Counted from the stretch's first letter, positions 1 to 11,826 are shown. The stretch: 64,000 nucleotides of DNA from Phytopseudomonas seleniipraecipitans (GCF_900102335.1 NZ_FNBM01000006.1:186001-250000), one strand, 5' to 3'. Numbers and translations: made by a program. The notes: a model not told the origin generated them from the sequence alone.

Positions 1-201
1 GAACAGCACCATGATGGCGCCCGCATAGACGATGATTTCCAGGGCGCCAGCGAACGGCGCACCAAGGCTGAAGAACACCATGGACACGGCCAGCAGCGAG
101 ATGATCAGGTAGAGCAGGGCGTGCACCGGATTCTTGCTGGTGATCACCCCAACGGTGGAGGCCACGGCGACCCCCGCTGAGAAATAGAAGGCAAATTCCA
201 T
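1..201 (-). CDS. nuoJ: NADH-quinone oxidoreductase subunit J, 5' part only
   Basis: This is the first 67 codons of NuoJ, a membrane subunit of proton-pumping NADH dehydrogenase (complex I). The translation starts [10 protein letters not shown] and contains two hydrophobic segments, the second holding the conserved EIIVYAGAIMVLF stretch typical of NuoJ/ND6 transmembrane helix 3. The start codon overlaps the nuoI stop by one base (TAATG), so the two are probably translationally coupled. The gene runs off the left edge of the window; the rest of nuoJ and presumably nuoK-N lie beyond it. Confidence 0.93.
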   Translation of the reverse strand, partial: MEFAFYFSAGVAVASTVGVITSKNPVHALLYLIISLLAVSMVFFSLGAPFAGALEIIVYAGAIMVLF

Positions 202-749
202 TATGGCAACAACCCTTTGACGTTGATCGGCTCGGCTTCGTCCTGCGCAGCGCCTTTCGGCTTGCCGGCAATGGCCATGCCGGCCACTCGGTAGAAGTTG
301 TAGTCCGGGTTCTTGCCTGGGCCGGAAATAAGCAGGTCTTCCTTCTCGTACACCAGATCCTGACGTTTGAACTCGCCCATCTCGAAATCCGGCGTGAGCT
401 GGATCGCGGTGGTCGGGCAGGCTTCTTCGCACAGCCCGCAAAAGATGCAGCGCGAGAAGTTGATGCGGAAGAAGTCCGGGTACCAGCGGCCGTCCTCGGT
501 TTCCGCCTTCTGCAGCGAGATGCAGCCCACCGGGCAGGCAACGGCGCACAGGTTGCAGGCCACACAGCGTTCTTCGCCGTCAGGGTCGCGGGTCAGCACG
601 ATGCGACCGCGATAGCGCGGCGGCAGGTAAACCTGCTCTTCCGGGTATTGCAGGGTGTCGCGCTTGCGAAAACCATGGCTGAACACCATAGCCAGGCTGC
701 GCAACTGGGTCCCAGTACCGACCAGTATGTCCCATATGTATTTGAACAT
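201..749 (-). CDS. nuoI: NADH-quinone oxidoreductase subunit I
   Basis: This 182-residue ferredoxin-like subunit of the complex I peripheral arm carries clusters N6a and N6b. Two complete CxxCxxCxxxCP motifs are visible: C62/C65/C68/C72 (CVACNLC) and C101/C104/C107/C111 (CIFCGLC). An amphipathic N-terminal stretch should anchor it to the membrane arm. Length is normal for the family. It lies 12 bases after nuoH and overlaps nuoJ by one base, inside the nuo operon. Confidence 0.97.
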   Translation of the reverse strand: MFKYIWDILVGTGTQLRSLAMVFSHGFRKRDTLQYPEEQVYLPPRYRGRIVLTRDPDGEERCVACNLCAVACPVGCISLQKAETEDGRWYPDFFRINFSRCIFCGLCEEACPTTAIQLTPDFEMGEFKRQDLVYEKEDLLISGPGKNPDYNFYRVAGMAIAGKPKGAAQDEAEPINVKGLLP

Positions 750-761
750 CGCTTTCTCTCC

Positions 762-1754
762 TTACTGGGCCGTGGCCAGCACGACGGCGCCGGTCACCAG
801 CAGGTTGATGAGGGTCAGCGGCAGACAGAACTTCCAGCTGAAGGCCATGACCTGGTCATACCGCGGGCGCGGAATGGACGCGCGCAGCAGGATGAAGATC
901 ATGATGAAGAAGCAGGTCTTGATCGCGAACCAGAAGAACGGGATCTGCGGCAGGATACCGAACGGGCCATGCCAGCCGCCGAAGAACAGGGTCACCAACA
1001 GGGCGGAAATGGTCACGATGCCGATGTACTCACCGACGAAGAACATGCCCCATTTCATGCCGGCGTATTCGATGTGGTAACCGTCGGCCAATTCCTGTTC
1101 CGCTTCCGGTTGGTCGAACGGGTGACGGTGAGTCACGGCGACGCCAGCGATGAAGAAGGTACAGAAGCCAAAGAACTGCGGAATGATGAACCACAGGTTT
1201 TCGGCCTGGTAGTCGACGATCTCACGCATGTTGAACGAGCCAACCTGCGCGACGATGCCCATCAGCGCTAGGGCCAGGAACACCTCGTAGGAGACGGTCT
1301 GGGCCGAGGCGCGCAGCGCGCCGAGCAGGGCGAACTTGTTATTGCTCGACCAACCGGCGAACAGCACGGCGTATACCGACAGACCCGCCATGGCGAAGAA
1401 GAACAGGATACCAATGTTCAGATCCGCCACGCCCCAATTAGGGGTGATCGGGATGATCGCAAACGCGATGAGCATGGCGCCCATACCGATGATCGGCGCC
1501 AGGGTGAAGATCACCTTGTCGGCGAACGGCGGCGTCCAGTCTTCCTTGAAGAACATCTTGATCATGTCGGCAGCGATCTGGAACATGCCGAACGGGCCCA
1601 CGCGGTTAGGGCCGTAACGGTCTTGCCACCAGCCCAGCAGGCGACGTTCGACGAAGCTCAACAGCGCGCCGCAGACCACCACGGCGAGCAGGATGACGAT
1701 GGCCTTGAGCACTTCCTGAATGACGTCGAGTAACTCGGGAGTCAGCCAACTCAT
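762..1754 (-). CDS. nuoH: NADH-quinone oxidoreductase subunit H
   Basis: NuoH is the 330-residue membrane subunit that, with NuoB and NuoCD, forms the quinone-binding chamber of complex I. The protein is strongly hydrophobic with about eight membrane segments. Family landmarks are visible: the [13 protein letters not shown] loop near residue 45 and the acidic [12 protein letters not shown] loop near residue 215. Its ATG overlaps the nuoG stop (ATGA), which indicates coupled translation within the operon. Confidence 0.97.
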   Translation of the reverse strand: MSWLTPELLDVIQEVLKAIVILLAVVVCGALLSFVERRLLGWWQDRYGPNRVGPFGMFQIAADMIKMFFKEDWTPPFADKVIFTLAPIIGMGAMLIAFAIIPITPNWGVADLNIGILFFFAMAGLSVYAVLFAGWSSNNKFALLGALRASAQTVSYEVFLALALMGIVAQVGSFNMREIVDYQAENLWFIIPQFFGFCTFFIAGVAVTHRHPFDQPEAEQELADGYHIEYAGMKWGMFFVGEYIGIVTISALLVTLFFGGWHGPFGILPQIPFFWFAIKTCFFIMIFILLRASIPRPRYDQVMAFSWKFCLPLTLINLLVTGAVVLATAQ

Positions 1755-4495
1755 TGCACGGTCTCCCCATTACCGGCCTTCGACAGCGCCGTCACCGAGG
1801 CACCGGCAACGGCTGCGGGAATACCTGGCAAGCCAGCCGGCAGACCGATCAGGCCGACACCCAGTTCTTCAATAACACGCAGCGGCAGACGCAGGAGCTG
1901 GCCGTTGACCTGCAGTTCAAGCAGGGCGCCATCGCCTGCGCCGAGGCGATCGGCTTCATCCTGGGACAGCGCCACGTAGGCAGGCGGCATGCGCTCGGCA
2001 ATCGGCTCGGCACGCGATGCCATTTCATCACTGCCAAACAGATGATGCAGCGATACCACCTGCCAGGTGCCGTGAGCCGGATTGAACGGTGCCGGTGCCG
2101 CAAACCAGCTCAGGCTCGCGCCCTGGGCTTCGATCAGGCGTACGCCCGGATCGCCAGCGCGCAGATGACCACCGACTTCGTCCTGGAACTTGTTCCAGGC
2201 CTGCGGCGAGTTCCAGCCTGGCGACCATGCGAAAGGAATCTGCTGACGGTCTTCCTTGCTGCCCGAATAGCCTTCCATCGAGAAAGCGAAGGCCGAGTCC
2301 TTGTCCTGTGGCTGACGGGGCTCATGCACACTGATGTTGGCGCGAATGGAGGTACGGCCACTGTAGCGATGCGGTTCGCGGGCAAGCTTCATGCCCTTGA
2401 TGCGGAACGACGCGCCGGGCGCGGCATCGCGGATGCCAGCCAACTGGGCATTGCTTTCGGCGCATGCGGCGGTGACCTGATCCAGCTGGGTCCAGTCGAC
2501 ATTGCGGTTGTGCAGTGTGCTGTGCAGCGCGTGCAGCCAGCGCCAGCCTTCACGCACCAGAATGTTCGCGTCGTAGTAGGACGGGTCGTACACCTGGAAG
2601 AAACGCTGGGCGCGGCCTTCCTGGCTGACCAGGGTGCCATCGCCCTCGGCGAAGCTGGCCGCCGGCAGCAGCAAATGCGCCTTGGCAGTGGTCGCGGTGC
2701 TCTGGTGGTCGGCGACGATCACCACCTTGGCGGCCTTCAACGCGGCGTCCACGCGCGCGGCATCGGCGCGGTGATAGAGGTCGTTCTCCAGTACCACCAC
2801 AGCATCGGCCTGGCCCGAGATCAAAGCCTCGAGCGCATCATCCAGACTGTTGCCGGCGAAGCGTTCAGCCATCAGCAGGGCCATGCCCATGCTGTTGGCT
2901 TCCGGCACCACCAGGCTGATCGAGCCATTTTTCTCACGGTTTTTAAGGGCGCTGGCGATATTCGCGGCGGCTTCGATCAGGGCGCGGTTGCCCAGCGAAG
3001 CACCGGAGACGATCAATGGCCGTTTGGCGTCGAGCAGGGCTGTGGCGATGCGCTGTACCAACTCGGCGGCTTCGCCATCCAGACCGTTGACCGCAGGCGC
3101 GCTCGGGTCGATGGCGTGGGCCACGGCGAACCCGATGCGGGCCAGATCATCCGGCGCTGCATGCACACATTGCTCGGCGATGTCGTCGAGGCGCGTGGCG
3201 GTGACGCTGGCGATGAACAGCGGGTTGAGCGCGTTCTGGGCGACGTTTTGCACGGCCGCCATGTGCCAGTCCTGGATCTTCGCGCCGGCGGCGATTTCGG
3301 TAGCTTTGCCCTTGACCGACTGGCGCAGGCCGAGGGCAATACGCGCCGCAGTCTGGGTCAGGTCTTCACCGAGCACGAATACCGCGTCGTGATCTTCGAT
3401 ATCACGCAGGGTCGGCACAGGCAGCGGGCCGTTCTGCAGGATGTCGCGGATCAGGCGGATGTTGGCCTGCTCGCCGGCCGTGATGCCGGAATAAAAGTTG
3501 GCCTCGCCGACCAGCTCGCGCAGGGCGAAGTTGCCTTCCAGGCTGGCACGCGCCGAACCGATGCCGATCACCTTGCGGTTTTTCAGCAGGGCGGCGGCCT
3601 GGTCCAGCGCGGAATCCAGACCCATCTTCATCTTGCTGAGCATCATCATCGGCTGACGCGGACGGTCTGCACGGTTGACGTAGCCGTAGCCAAAGCGGCC
3701 GCGGTCGCACAGAAAGTACTGATTGACCGAGCCGTTGAAGCGGTTCTCGATGCGACGGATCTCGCCGTAACGCTCGCCCGGGCTGGTGTTGCAGCCGCTT
3801 GAGCAGCCATGGCAGATGCTCGGGGCGAACTGCATGTCCCACTTGCGGTTATAACGCTCGGAGTGGGTCTTGTCGGTGAACACACCGGTCGGGCAGACCT
3901 CGACCAGGTTGCCGGAGAACTCGCTTTCCAGCGTGCCGTCTTCGACACGGCCGAAATACACGTTGTCGTGAGCGCCGTAAACGCCCAGGTCGGTACCGCC
4001 GGCGTAGTCCTTGTAATAGCGCACGCAGCGATAGCAGGCGATGCAGCGGTTCATCTCGTGGGCGATGAACGGGCCGAGTTCCTGGTTCTGGTGCGTGCGC
4101 TTGGTGAAGCGATAACGACGGGTGTTATGGCCGGTCATCACCGTCATGTCTTGCAGATGGCAATGGCCGCCTTCCTCGCACACTGGGCAGTCGTGCGGGT
4201 GGTTGGTCATCAGCCATTCGACGACGCTCTTGCGAAAAGCCACGGCCTCTTCGTCGTCGATGGAAATCCAGCTGTTGTCGGTGGCTGGCGTCATGCACGA
4301 CATGACCAGGCGGCCGCGCTTGTCGTTTTCGTCGGTGTACTGCTTCACCGCACACTGGCGGCAGGCGCCGACGCTGCCGAGCGCCGGGTGCCAGCAGAAG
4401 TAGGGGATATCGAGTCCGAGGGACAGACAGGCCTGCAGCAGGTTGTCTGCACCATCGACTTCGAGATCTTTGCCGTCTACGTGGATAGTGGCCAT
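1751..4495 (-). CDS. nuoG: NADH-quinone oxidoreductase subunit G
   Basis: NuoG is the largest peripheral-arm subunit (914 residues) and carries the iron-sulfur chain from NuoE/F toward the quinone site. In order: an N-terminal 2Fe-2S ferredoxin domain (cysteines near residues 34-67), a 4Fe-4S site with a histidine ligand ([14 protein letters not shown]), a CIACYRC / CPTG pair of clusters, the CHGCSSGC site near residue 228 typical of the extra N7 cluster, then a long molybdopterin-oxidoreductase-like domain. It is preceded by a 106-base gap after nuoF, the largest gap in the operon, in which no gene is visible. Confidence 0.96.
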   Translation of the reverse strand: MATIHVDGKDLEVDGADNLLQACLSLGLDIPYFCWHPALGSVGACRQCAVKQYTDENDKRGRLVMSCMTPATDNSWISIDDEEAVAFRKSVVEWLMTNHPHDCPVCEEGGHCHLQDMTVMTGHNTRRYRFTKRTHQNQELGPFIAHEMNRCIACYRCVRYYKDYAGGTDLGVYGAHDNVYFGRVEDGTLESEFSGNLVEVCPTGVFTDKTHSERYNRKWDMQFAPSICHGCSSGCNTSPGERYGEIRRIENRFNGSVNQYFLCDRGRFGYGYVNRADRPRQPMMMLSKMKMGLDSALDQAAALLKNRKVIGIGSARASLEGNFALRELVGEANFYSGITAGEQANIRLIRDILQNGPLPVPTLRDIEDHDAVFVLGEDLTQTAARIALGLRQSVKGKATEIAAGAKIQDWHMAAVQNVAQNALNPLFIASVTATRLDDIAEQCVHAAPDDLARIGFAVAHAIDPSAPAVNGLDGEAAELVQRIATALLDAKRPLIVSGASLGNRALIEAAANIASALKNREKNGSISLVVPEANSMGMALLMAERFAGNSLDDALEALISGQADAVVVLENDLYHRADAARVDAALKAAKVVIVADHQSTATTAKAHLLLPAASFAEGDGTLVSQEGRAQRFFQVYDPSYYDANILVREGWRWLHALHSTLHNRNVDWTQLDQVTAACAESNAQLAGIRDAAPGASFRIKGMKLAREPHRYSGRTSIRANISVHEPRQPQDKDSAFAFSMEGYSGSKEDRQQIPFAWSPGWNSPQAWNKFQDEVGGHLRAGDPGVRLIEAQGASLSWFAAPAPFNPAHGTWQVVSLHHLFGSDEMASRAEPIAERMPPAYVALSQDEADRLGAGDGALLELQVNGQLLRLPLRVIEELGVGLIGLPAGLPGIPAAVAGASVTALSKAGNGETVQ

Positions 4496-4601
4496 TTTTC
4501 TTCAGTCTTCGTTTGCCCACCCGAAGGTGGACGGGCTAAGGGAATTCTCTTGTCGTTACCCGGGCCGGACGGCGCAGCGCCCACATGTCCGGCCATCAGG
4601 T

Positions 4602-5963
4602 TCATACCGCGTGGGCCGCCACTGGCGGCGTGATCGCATCGGCGATCACGCCGGCGTCGAACTCTTCGCGGAAATACTTGATCGCGCTGCCCAGCGGCTC
4701 CACGGCACCTGGCGCGTGAGCGCAGAAGGTCTTGCCGGGGCCAAGGAAATTGACCAGGCCGAGGAGGGTGTCGATGTCCTCGCGGGTGCCTTGCTTGCGC
4801 TCCAGGGCGCGCAGAATCTTCACGCTCCACGGCAGGCCATCACGGCACGGCGTACACCAGCCGCAGGATTCGCGGGCGAAGAATTCTTCCATGTTGCGCA
4901 GCAGCGACACCATGTTCACGGTGTTGTCGACAGCCAGCGCCAGGCCGGTGCCCATGCGGGTGCCGACCTTGGCGATGCCGGCAGCGTACATGGACGCCTC
5001 CAGATGCTCGGGAAGCAGAAAGCCGGTACCGGCGCCGCCGGGCTGCCAAGCCTTGAGCGTGTACCCGTCGCGCATGCCACCGGCGTAGTCTTCGAACAGC
5101 TCGCGGGCGCTGATGCCGAAGGGAAGCTCCCAGATGCCTGGGTTCTTGACCTTGCCGGAGAAGCCCATCAGCTTGGTGCCGTGGTCTTCACTGCCCTCGC
5201 GCGCCAGGGATTTGTACCAGTCGACACCGTTGCCGATGATCGACGGCACGTTGCACAGGGTCTCGACGTTGTTCACACAGGTCGGCTTGCCCCATACACC
5301 CACGGCAGCCGGGAACGGCGGCTTGGCACGCGGGTTGGCGCGGCGGCCTTCGAGCGAGTTGATCAGCGCGGTTTCTTCACCGCAGATGTAGCGGCCGGCA
5401 CCGGTGTGCACGATCAGTTCGAAATCGAAACCGCTGCCCAGGATGTTCTTGCCCAGCAAGCCAGCTGCTTTCGCTTCGTCGATGGCGCGGTTGAGGTTGG
5501 TAGCAGCGTCGACATATTCGCCACGCAGAAAGATGTAGCCACGATAAGCTTTCAGGGCCCGGGCGCTGATCAGCATGCCTTCCACCAGCAGGTGTGGCAG
5601 CTGCTCCATCAGCATGCGGTCTTTCCAGGTGTTCGGCTCCATCTCGTCCGCGTTGCACAGCAGGTAGCGGATGTTCAGGGATTCGTCGTTGGGCATCAGG
5701 CCCCACTTCACGCCGGTGGGGAAGCCCGCACCGCCACGGCCCTTGAGGCCGGAATCCTTGACCGTCTGGACGATGTCGGCTTGGGCCATCTCGGCCAGTG
5801 CCTTGCGGGCAGCGGCGTAGCCGTTCTTCTGCTGGTATTCCTCTAGCCAGACCGGCTGCGCGTCGTCGCGCAGGCGCCAGGTCAGCGGGTGGGTCTCTTC
5901 GCTGCGGGTAATGCGGTTCGCCGGGCCGAAAGATGTCAGCAGGTTCGAGCTGCGACTGATCAT
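4602..5963 (-). CDS. nuoF: NADH-quinone oxidoreductase subunit F
   Basis: NuoF is the 453-residue NADH-binding subunit holding FMN and cluster N3. The glycine-rich [14 protein letters not shown] nucleotide/FMN loop is at about residues 75-88, and the C-terminal 4Fe-4S ligands appear as SCGWCTPC plus a later cysteine in [10 protein letters not shown]. Its ATG overlaps the nuoE stop codon (ATGA), so translation is likely coupled. Electrons pass from NADH through FMN to NuoG. Confidence 0.97.
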   Translation of the reverse strand: MISRSSNLLTSFGPANRITRSEETHPLTWRLRDDAQPVWLEEYQQKNGYAAARKALAEMAQADIVQTVKDSGLKGRGGAGFPTGVKWGLMPNDESLNIRYLLCNADEMEPNTWKDRMLMEQLPHLLVEGMLISARALKAYRGYIFLRGEYVDAATNLNRAIDEAKAAGLLGKNILGSGFDFELIVHTGAGRYICGEETALINSLEGRRANPRAKPPFPAAVGVWGKPTCVNNVETLCNVPSIIGNGVDWYKSLAREGSEDHGTKLMGFSGKVKNPGIWELPFGISARELFEDYAGGMRDGYTLKAWQPGGAGTGFLLPEHLEASMYAAGIAKVGTRMGTGLALAVDNTVNMVSLLRNMEEFFARESCGWCTPCRDGLPWSVKILRALERKQGTREDIDTLLGLVNFLGPGKTFCAHAPGAVEPLGSAIKYFREEFDAGVIADAITPPVAAHAV

Positions 5964-6460
5964 TGGAAATTCTCCAGCAGTTGCGCCACGCCTTCGGGTT
6001 GCACATCACCGAAGGTCTCGTCGTCGATCATCATCGCCGGCGCCTTGTCGCAGTTGCCCAGGCAGCACACCGGCAGCAGGGTAAAGCGCCCGTCGGTGGT
6101 GGTCTGACCGGGCACGATGCCCAGCTCGGACTTGATGCTGTCGAGCACGTTTTCATGGCCACCGATGAAGCAGGTCATGCTGTCGCAGACACGGATGATG
6201 TGGCGGCCGACGGGCTGGCGGAAAATCTGGCTATAGAAGGTGGCGACACCTTCCACGTCGCTGGCCGGGATACCGAGGATCGCGCCGATGGCGTCGGCGG
6301 CGCCGTCGGGCACCCAGCCGCGCTCCTTCTGTACGATTTTTAGCGCTTCGATGCTCGCGGCGCGCGGGTCTTCGTAGTGGTGCATCTCGTGCTCGATGGC
6401 CGAGCGCTCGGTATCGCTGAGGGCGAAACGGTCTGTCTGAATCAGGGCTGCATTGCTCAT
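5960..6460 (-). CDS. nuoE: NADH-quinone oxidoreductase subunit E
   Basis: NuoE is a thioredoxin-like 2Fe-2S subunit of the NADH module (cluster N1a). The four ligands are C92 and C97 (CDSMTC) and C133 and C137 (CLGNC), which is the standard spacing. At 166 residues the length is normal. It starts 9 bases after the nuoCD stop and overlaps nuoF by four bases. Confidence 0.96.
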   Translation of the reverse strand: MSNAALIQTDRFALSDTERSAIEHEMHHYEDPRAASIEALKIVQKERGWVPDGAADAIGAILGIPASDVEGVATFYSQIFRQPVGRHIIRVCDSMTCFIGGHENVLDSIKSELGIVPGQTTTDGRFTLLPVCCLGNCDKAPAMMIDDETFGDVQPEGVAQLLENFQ

Positions 6461-6469
6461 GAGATATCC

Positions 6470-8251
6470 TCAGCGGTCCACGTCGGCCATAACGAAGTCG
6501 ATACTGCCCAGATACGCGATCAGGTCAGCGACCATGCTGCCGCGGATCACCGAAGGGATCTGCTGCAGGTGCGGGAAGCTCGGTGTGCGGATGCGGGTTC
6601 GGTAGCTCATGGTGCTGCCGTCGCTGGTCAGGTAATAGCTGTTGATGCCCTTAGTCGCTTCGATCATCTGGAAGCTTTCATTGGCCGGCATTACCGGGCC
6701 CCAGGAAACCTGCAGGAAGTGGGTAATCAGGGTTTCGATGTGCTGCAGCGTGCGCTCTTTCGGTGGCGGCGTGGTCAGCGGGTGATCCGCCTTGTACGGG
6801 CCTTCCGGCATGTTGCGCATGCACTGGTCGATGATCTTGATGCTCTGGCGCATCTCCTCGACGCGCACCATGCAGCGGTCATAGGCATCGCCATTGACGG
6901 CCAGTGGCACTTCGAACTCGAAGTTCTCGTAGCCTGAATAAGGACGTGCCTTGCGCAGGTCGAAATCGCAACCTGTGGCGCGCAGGCCTGCACCGGTGGT
7001 GCCCCATTCCAGCGCTTCCTTGGTGTTGTACTGCGCGACACCAATGGTACGGGCCTTGAGGATGCTGTTACGCAGCGCGGCCTTTTCGTACTCATCGAGG
7101 CGCTTGGGCAACCAGTCGACGAATTCCTTGACCAGCTTGTCCCAGCCACGCGGCAGGTCGTGGGCGACACCGCCGATACGGTACCAGGCCGGGTGTAGGC
7201 GGAAACCGGTGATGGCTTCGATCACCTTATAGGCGCGCTGGCGGTCGGTGAACGTGAAGAACACCGGTGTCATGGCGCCGACGTCCTGAATATAGGTACC
7301 CAGGAACAGCAGGTGGCTGGTGATACGGAAGAACTCGGCCATCATGATGCGGATGGTGTCGACCTTCTGCGGCACCTTGATACCCGCCAGCTTCTCGACC
7401 GAGAGCACGTACGGCAGGTTGTTCATTACCCCACCGAGGTAGTCGATGCGGTCGGTATAGGGGATGAAGCTATGCCAGCTTTGGCGTTCGGCCATCTTCT
7501 CGGCGCCACGGTGGTGATAACCGACTTCAGGCACACAATCGACGATCTCTTCACCGTCGAGCTGCAGGATGATGCGAAACGCACCGTGGGCAGAAGGGTG
7601 GTTGGGGCCAAGGTTGAGGAACATGTAGTCCTCGTTCTCGCTCTGCCGTTTCATGCCCCAGTCTTCGGGGTTGAAGCGCGCAGCCTCTTCCTCGAGCTGT
7701 TGTTTGGCCAGGGTCAGGCTGAACGGGTCGAATTCGGTAGCACGCGCCGGGTAGTCCTTGCGCAGCGGGTGACCTTCCCAGGTCGGCGGCATCATGATTC
7801 GCGTCAGGTGCGGGTGACCGGTGAAATGAATGCCGTAGAGATCCCAGACCTCGCGCTCGTACCAGTTGGCGTTCGGCCAGATTCCGGTAACGGAAGGCAG
7901 GTTCAGATCGCCTTCGCGCAGGGCGACCTTGATCATCACGTCACTGTTACGTTCCAGCGACATGAGGTGATAGAAAACCGTGAAGTCGGCATCCGGCAGG
8001 CCGCGACGCTGAGTGCGCAGGCGCTCGTCGACGCCGTGCAGGTCATACAACATGACGTAAGGGCGCGAGACCTGACGCAAAAAGCGCAGGACCTCGACGA
8101 GCTTGTCGCGGCCAACCCAGATGACCGGCATGCCGGTGCGGGTGACCTGCAGCGTGAAGCTGTCGGCGCCAAAACGGGATTGAAGCTCAACGACGACGTC
8201 TTGGTCGTCCGCCTTGTAGGGCGCAATGGACACGGTGGTGTCTGCAGTCAT
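6470..8251 (-). CDS. nuoC: Fused NADH-quinone oxidoreductase subunit C/D
   Basis: This 593-residue protein joins the 30-kDa NuoC domain (about residues 1-190, with the [13 protein letters not shown] segment) to the 49-kDa NuoD domain (about 205-593, with [12 protein letters not shown] and a C-terminal DFVMADVDR). NuoD lines the quinone pocket next to NuoB cluster N2. The nuoCD fusion is the normal state in gammaproteobacteria, so it supports the assignment and is not an oddity. It lies between nuoB and nuoE. Confidence 0.97.
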   Translation of the reverse strand: MTADTTVSIAPYKADDQDVVVELQSRFGADSFTLQVTRTGMPVIWVGRDKLVEVLRFLRQVSRPYVMLYDLHGVDERLRTQRRGLPDADFTVFYHLMSLERNSDVMIKVALREGDLNLPSVTGIWPNANWYEREVWDLYGIHFTGHPHLTRIMMPPTWEGHPLRKDYPARATEFDPFSLTLAKQQLEEEAARFNPEDWGMKRQSENEDYMFLNLGPNHPSAHGAFRIILQLDGEEIVDCVPEVGYHHRGAEKMAERQSWHSFIPYTDRIDYLGGVMNNLPYVLSVEKLAGIKVPQKVDTIRIMMAEFFRITSHLLFLGTYIQDVGAMTPVFFTFTDRQRAYKVIEAITGFRLHPAWYRIGGVAHDLPRGWDKLVKEFVDWLPKRLDEYEKAALRNSILKARTIGVAQYNTKEALEWGTTGAGLRATGCDFDLRKARPYSGYENFEFEVPLAVNGDAYDRCMVRVEEMRQSIKIIDQCMRNMPEGPYKADHPLTTPPPKERTLQHIETLITHFLQVSWGPVMPANESFQMIEATKGINSYYLTSDGSTMSYRTRIRTPSFPHLQQIPSVIRGSMVADLIAYLGSIDFVMADVDR

Positions 8252-8310
8252 GGTCTCGATCGCTATCGGTCAACGGTGAGAGTGAATCCGGCCTTGCTTG
8301 AAAGCGGGAC

Positions 8311-8988
8311 TCAGACTTCGTCAGGGGAACGCAGGTTGGTAACCGCAATACGCTGCTCGCGGCGCTGTTCTTTCTGCGAAGGCATCTCGGCGCGATAAAC
8401 GCCTTGATCGCCAACGACCCAGGACAGCGGGCGGCGCTCCTGACCGATAGACTCCTGCAGCAGCATCAGCCCTTGCAGGAAAGCCTCGGGACGGGGCGGG
8501 CAACCGGGTATGTAGACGTCGACCGGAAGAAACTTGTCGACACCCTGAACGACCGAATAGATGTCGTACATGCCGCCGGAATTGGCGCACGCGCCCATGG
8601 AAATGACCCACTTGGGTTCGAGCATCTGCTCGTAAAGGCGCTGGATGACGGGGGCCATCTTGATGAAGCAGGTGCCGGCGATGACCATGAAGTCGGCCTG
8701 GCGTGGGGATGCCCGGATGACTTCGGCACCGAAGCGCGCAACGTCGTGAGGCGCCGTGAACGCCGTGGTCATTTCGACGTAGCAGCACGACAAGCCGAAG
8801 TTGTACGGCCACAGGGAATTCTTGCGACCCCAGTTCACCGCACCACTGACAACATCCGAGAGTTTCCCCATGTAGATGTTCTTGTGCACTTCATCTTCTA
8901 GACGCTGATCGGAAACGACCTCCCGATCGCCGATCGGGTATTGCTCGTTGGGAGCATCCGGATCGATCCGAGTGAGTTTGTATTGCAT
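8311..8988 (-). CDS. nuoB: NADH-quinone oxidoreductase subunit B
   Basis: NuoB holds the terminal 4Fe-4S cluster N2 that donates electrons to quinone. The ligands are C68-C69 (the rare adjacent pair, LSCCY), C134 (MGACANSGG) and C163 (PGCPPRPE). I start the gene at the ATG at 8988 (MQYKLTR, 225 residues): a GAGG lies eight bases before it, while the in-frame TTG two codons upstream has poor spacing. It begins ten bases after the nuoA stop. Confidence 0.96.
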   Translation of the reverse strand: MQYKLTRIDPDAPNEQYPIGDREVVSDQRLEDEVHKNIYMGKLSDVVSGAVNWGRKNSLWPYNFGLSCCYVEMTTAFTAPHDVARFGAEVIRASPRQADFMVIAGTCFIKMAPVIQRLYEQMLEPKWVISMGACANSGGMYDIYSVVQGVDKFLPVDVYIPGCPPRPEAFLQGLMLLQESIGQERRPLSWVVGDQGVYRAEMPSQKEQRREQRIAVTNLRSPDEV

Positions 8989-8998
8989 CGCCAAAGCC

Positions 8999-9412
8999 TC
9001 ATTGTTTCAGCTTCGCTTGCCGAGACTTGCGGCCCTCGGGTGCCCAATCGAGCGCACCGATACGCCAAAGGTAGACAAGACCTGCCAACAGAATGTTTAT
9101 GAAAACGGCTGCTTCGATAAAACCGGCCCAGCCGCTTTCGCGAACAGACACGGCCCAGGCGAAGAGAAAGAGGGCTTCGACGTCGAAGATCACGAACAGC
9201 ATCGCGACCAGATAAAATTTGGCGGACAGGCGCAGGCGCGCACTGCCGGTAGGAAGCATGCCCGACTCGAACGGCTCGTTCTTGCTGCGGCCCCACGCCT
9301 TGCTGCCAAGCAGGCTGGATACGCCCAACATGAACGCACAGAGGCCAACGACCCCGAGCAAAAAAACGGCCAACGCCCAGTTGTGGGAGAGGGAACTGCT
9401 TGCTTCCAACAT
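8999..9412 (-). CDS. nuoA: NADH-quinone oxidoreductase subunit A
   Basis: NuoA is the first gene of the operon and encodes a 137-residue membrane subunit with three predicted helices. The conserved cytoplasmic loop with FESGMLPTG and the helix [21 protein letters not shown] are diagnostic. A GAGGAG sits seven bases before the ATG at 9412. The C-terminal basic tail ([10 protein letters not shown]) is typical of pseudomonads. Confidence 0.96.
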   Translation of the reverse strand: MLEASSSLSHNWALAVFLLGVVGLCAFMLGVSSLLGSKAWGRSKNEPFESGMLPTGSARLRLSAKFYLVAMLFVIFDVEALFLFAWAVSVRESGWAGFIEAAVFINILLAGLVYLWRIGALDWAPEGRKSRQAKLKQ

Positions 9413-9793
9413 GCCGGTACTCCTCAGGCAAGGAACGGCTTCGCGTGTAATTTGAAGTTATGGCGAGACAATGTCAGCTGGCCTCGCACTCTATTGCCTT
9501 AATGTTATGCCTGTATTGGGTGTAAGTAAATTTTTCAAATTGAAAATTTAGCTGGCGACATGCCCGGGACGCAGCATCTTTCTGTTATTCATTTGGAATC
9601 ATCGACTTAAATGACAATTTAGACTTGTCAGTCTACGTCGCACCACATGTAGCGGATAATTCAACGCACTTCAATGGGAATGTTTATCGTTTGTGGAAAA
9701 GTTCTCTTGAGCACTGTTGTCGCGGAACTGTCCATGCATGGCGCACTTGCACAATAAGAGTCATTGATATTTAAGCTGGATTAGCTTGATGCA
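9413..9793. other. Intergenic region upstream of nuoA
   Basis: No gene is visible in these 381 bases, which should hold the nuo promoter. The stretch is AT-rich compared with its surroundings. An imperfect AT-rich dyad lies at 9528-9549 (AAATTTTTC, five bases, then GAAAATTT). Reading the minus strand, TTTACT and TAACAT are 17 bases apart just below the dyad, but both hexamers match sigma-70 only moderately, so I do not call a promoter. Confidence 0.5.
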
Positions 9794-9824
9794 AATAAAA
9801 AAGCCCCGGCATTACTGCCAGGGC
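9794..9824 (-). terminator. Rho-independent terminator of aceA
   Basis: On the minus strand a nine-base-pair stem (GCCCTGGCA / TGCCGGGGC, four-base loop, stem at 9803-9824, with one G-U pair) is followed by a U-rich tract. It begins 35 bases after the aceA stop. Confidence 0.88.
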
Positions 9825-9859
9825 CTGAGAAAATGCTGCATTTTTCGGTGTGCGGGTTC

Positions 9860-11455
9860 TTAGTGGAACTGGTTCATCGTGTTGTCCTTGCCGCCTGCTT
9901 TCAATGCAGCCTCGCCGGCAAAGTATTCCTTGTGGTTGTCGCCGATATCCGAGCCCGCCATGTTCTGGTGTTTGACGCAGGCGATGCCCTGGCGAATTTC
10001 CTGACGCTGTACACCTTTAACGTAGGCCAGCATGCCCTGGTCGGCGAAGTAACCCTTGGCCAGGTTGTCGGTAGACAGCGCAGCCGTATGGTAGGTGGGT
10101 AGGGTAATGAGGTGGTGGAAGATGCCTGCGTTGGCCGAACCGTCTCGCTGGAAGGTGCGGATTTTCTCGTCAGCTACCTGCGCCAGTTCAGTCTCGTCGT
10201 AATCGACGCTCATCAGCTTGGCGCGGTCGTAGCCAGAGACATCTTTGCCTTCGGCCACGAACGCATCGAACACCTGTTGACGGAAGCTCAGCGTCCAGTT
10301 GAACGATGGGCTGTTGTTGTAGACCAGCTTGGCGTTGGGAACCACTTCGCGAACGCGATCGACCATTGCCTTGATCTGCCCGACGTGAGGCTTCTCGGTT
10401 TCGATCCAGATCATGTCTGCACCGTTCTGCAGCGAGGTGATGCTGTCCAGCACGCAGCGATCTTCGCCGGTGCCTTTACGGAACTGGAACAGGTTGGATG
10501 GCAGACGCTTGGGTCGCAGCAGCTTGCCGTCGCGGTTGAGTACCACGTCGCCGTTTTTCAGTTCCGATGCGCTGATTTCGTCGCAGTCGAGGAACGAGTT
10601 GTACTGGTCACCCAGGTCGCCTGGCTGATTGGTCACGGCAATCTGCTTGGTCAGGCCGGCACCCAGGGAATCGGTGCGCGCAACGATCACGCCGTCATCC
10701 ACACCCAGCTCCAGAAAGGCATAACGCACCGCATTGATCTTGGCCAGGAAGTCGACGTGCGGAACCGTGACCTTACCGTCCTGGTGACCGCATTGCTTCT
10801 CGTCGGACACCTGGTTTTCGATCTGGATACAGCAGGCGCCTGCTTCGATCATCTTCTTGGCCAGCAGGTAGGTGGCCTCGGGGTTGCCGAAGCCGGCATC
10901 GATGTCGGCGATGATCGGCACCACATGGGTTTCGAAATTATCGATCTGCGCCTGGATTTCAGCCTGTTTGGCCTTGTCACCAGCATCGCGTGCGGTGTCC
11001 AGCGCATTGAACAGCAGATCCAGTTCACGGGCGTCAGCTTGACGCAGGAAGGTGTAGAGTTCTTCGATCAGCGCAGCGACTGCGGTCTTTTCATGCATGG
11101 ACTGATCCGGCAGCGGGCCGAAGTCGGAACGCAATGCGGCGATCATCCAGCCGGACAGATAGAGGTAGCGCTTGTTGGTGGTCTTCAGGTGTTTCTTGAT
11201 GGAAATCAGCTTCTGCTGGCCGATAAAGCCGTGCCAGCAACCGAGCGACTGGGTATAGACGGACGAGTCTGCGTCGTACTCGGCCATGTCCTTGCGCATG
11301 ATGGCCGCCGTGTACTTGGCAACGTCCAGCCCGGTTTTGAAACGGTTCTGGGCGCGCATGCGAGCGACGGATTCCGGGTTGATGGCGCTCCAGCTGCTGC
11401 CAGCGGCTTCTTTCAGGGCGGCAACGGCTTTGATGTCGTTTTCGTAAGCTGACAT
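9860..11455 (-). CDS. aceA: Isocitrate lyase
   Basis: Isocitrate lyase splits isocitrate into succinate and glyoxylate, the first step of the glyoxylate shunt, and is needed on acetate and fatty acids. The 531-residue length and the KQCGH active-site motif (in SDEKQCGHQDGKV, nucleophilic cysteine) mark the longer subfamily typical of Pseudomonas rather than the shorter E. coli form. I start at the ATG at 11455 (MSAYENDIKAV): AAGGA lies seven bases upstream, and the in-frame extension has no such signal. It is monocistronic, with its own promoter about 365 bases upstream and its own terminator. Confidence 0.96.
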   Translation of the reverse strand: MSAYENDIKAVAALKEAAGSSWSAINPESVARMRAQNRFKTGLDVAKYTAAIMRKDMAEYDADSSVYTQSLGCWHGFIGQQKLISIKKHLKTTNKRYLYLSGWMIAALRSDFGPLPDQSMHEKTAVAALIEELYTFLRQADARELDLLFNALDTARDAGDKAKQAEIQAQIDNFETHVVPIIADIDAGFGNPEATYLLAKKMIEAGACCIQIENQVSDEKQCGHQDGKVTVPHVDFLAKINAVRYAFLELGVDDGVIVARTDSLGAGLTKQIAVTNQPGDLGDQYNSFLDCDEISASELKNGDVVLNRDGKLLRPKRLPSNLFQFRKGTGEDRCVLDSITSLQNGADMIWIETEKPHVGQIKAMVDRVREVVPNAKLVYNNSPSFNWTLSFRQQVFDAFVAEGKDVSGYDRAKLMSVDYDETELAQVADEKIRTFQRDGSANAGIFHHLITLPTYHTAALSTDNLAKGYFADQGMLAYVKGVQRQEIRQGIACVKHQNMAGSDIGDNHKEYFAGEAALKAGGKDNTMNQFH

Positions 11456-11826
11456 GGTCAATCCTTCAAGTGTGTGTTTGGTCGAGCGCTGAACGCTGCG
11501 CACAGTCCAGGCGCAGGGCTCGGCGCGAGCTCACCGCAGACGTTGAGAGGAAACCGGAAGGAGGGCGCTTGGGCCGGGTGGACGAAACGCATCGGCAGGC
11601 ACACCCGCCGGGTAGGCGAGTCATGTGCGTATGGGCCCGTGGACGCCCGCGGCACTCGTGCTGATCGATACGTGAAACGCTTCCCCGTCCCTCAGGACAA
11701 CCTCGTTCCAGTCGCCATCTCGTCGAACTGCCTTGTGGGCTTAACAACACGAATCGATCCTGCGGTAAGCAAGGAAGCGACCCGGAGGCTCGGTTTTCAG
11801 AGCCCCTGATTAGCGGGAGCGAGGCC
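11456..11826 (-). other. Long untranslated leader of aceA
   Basis: About 365 bases separate the predicted transcription start (near 11820) from the aceA ATG. No convincing gene lies here; frames on both strands are mutually overlapping and lack ribosome binding sites. I see no known riboswitch. The length suggests room for post-transcriptional control or a second promoter. Confidence 0.5.

Noticed and set aside
1754..3802. 682-codon frame on the plus strand across nuoG
   Set aside because: It lies antisense to nuoG, which has clear iron-sulfur motifs; the antisense product has no recognisable domain. It is a high-GC shadow frame.
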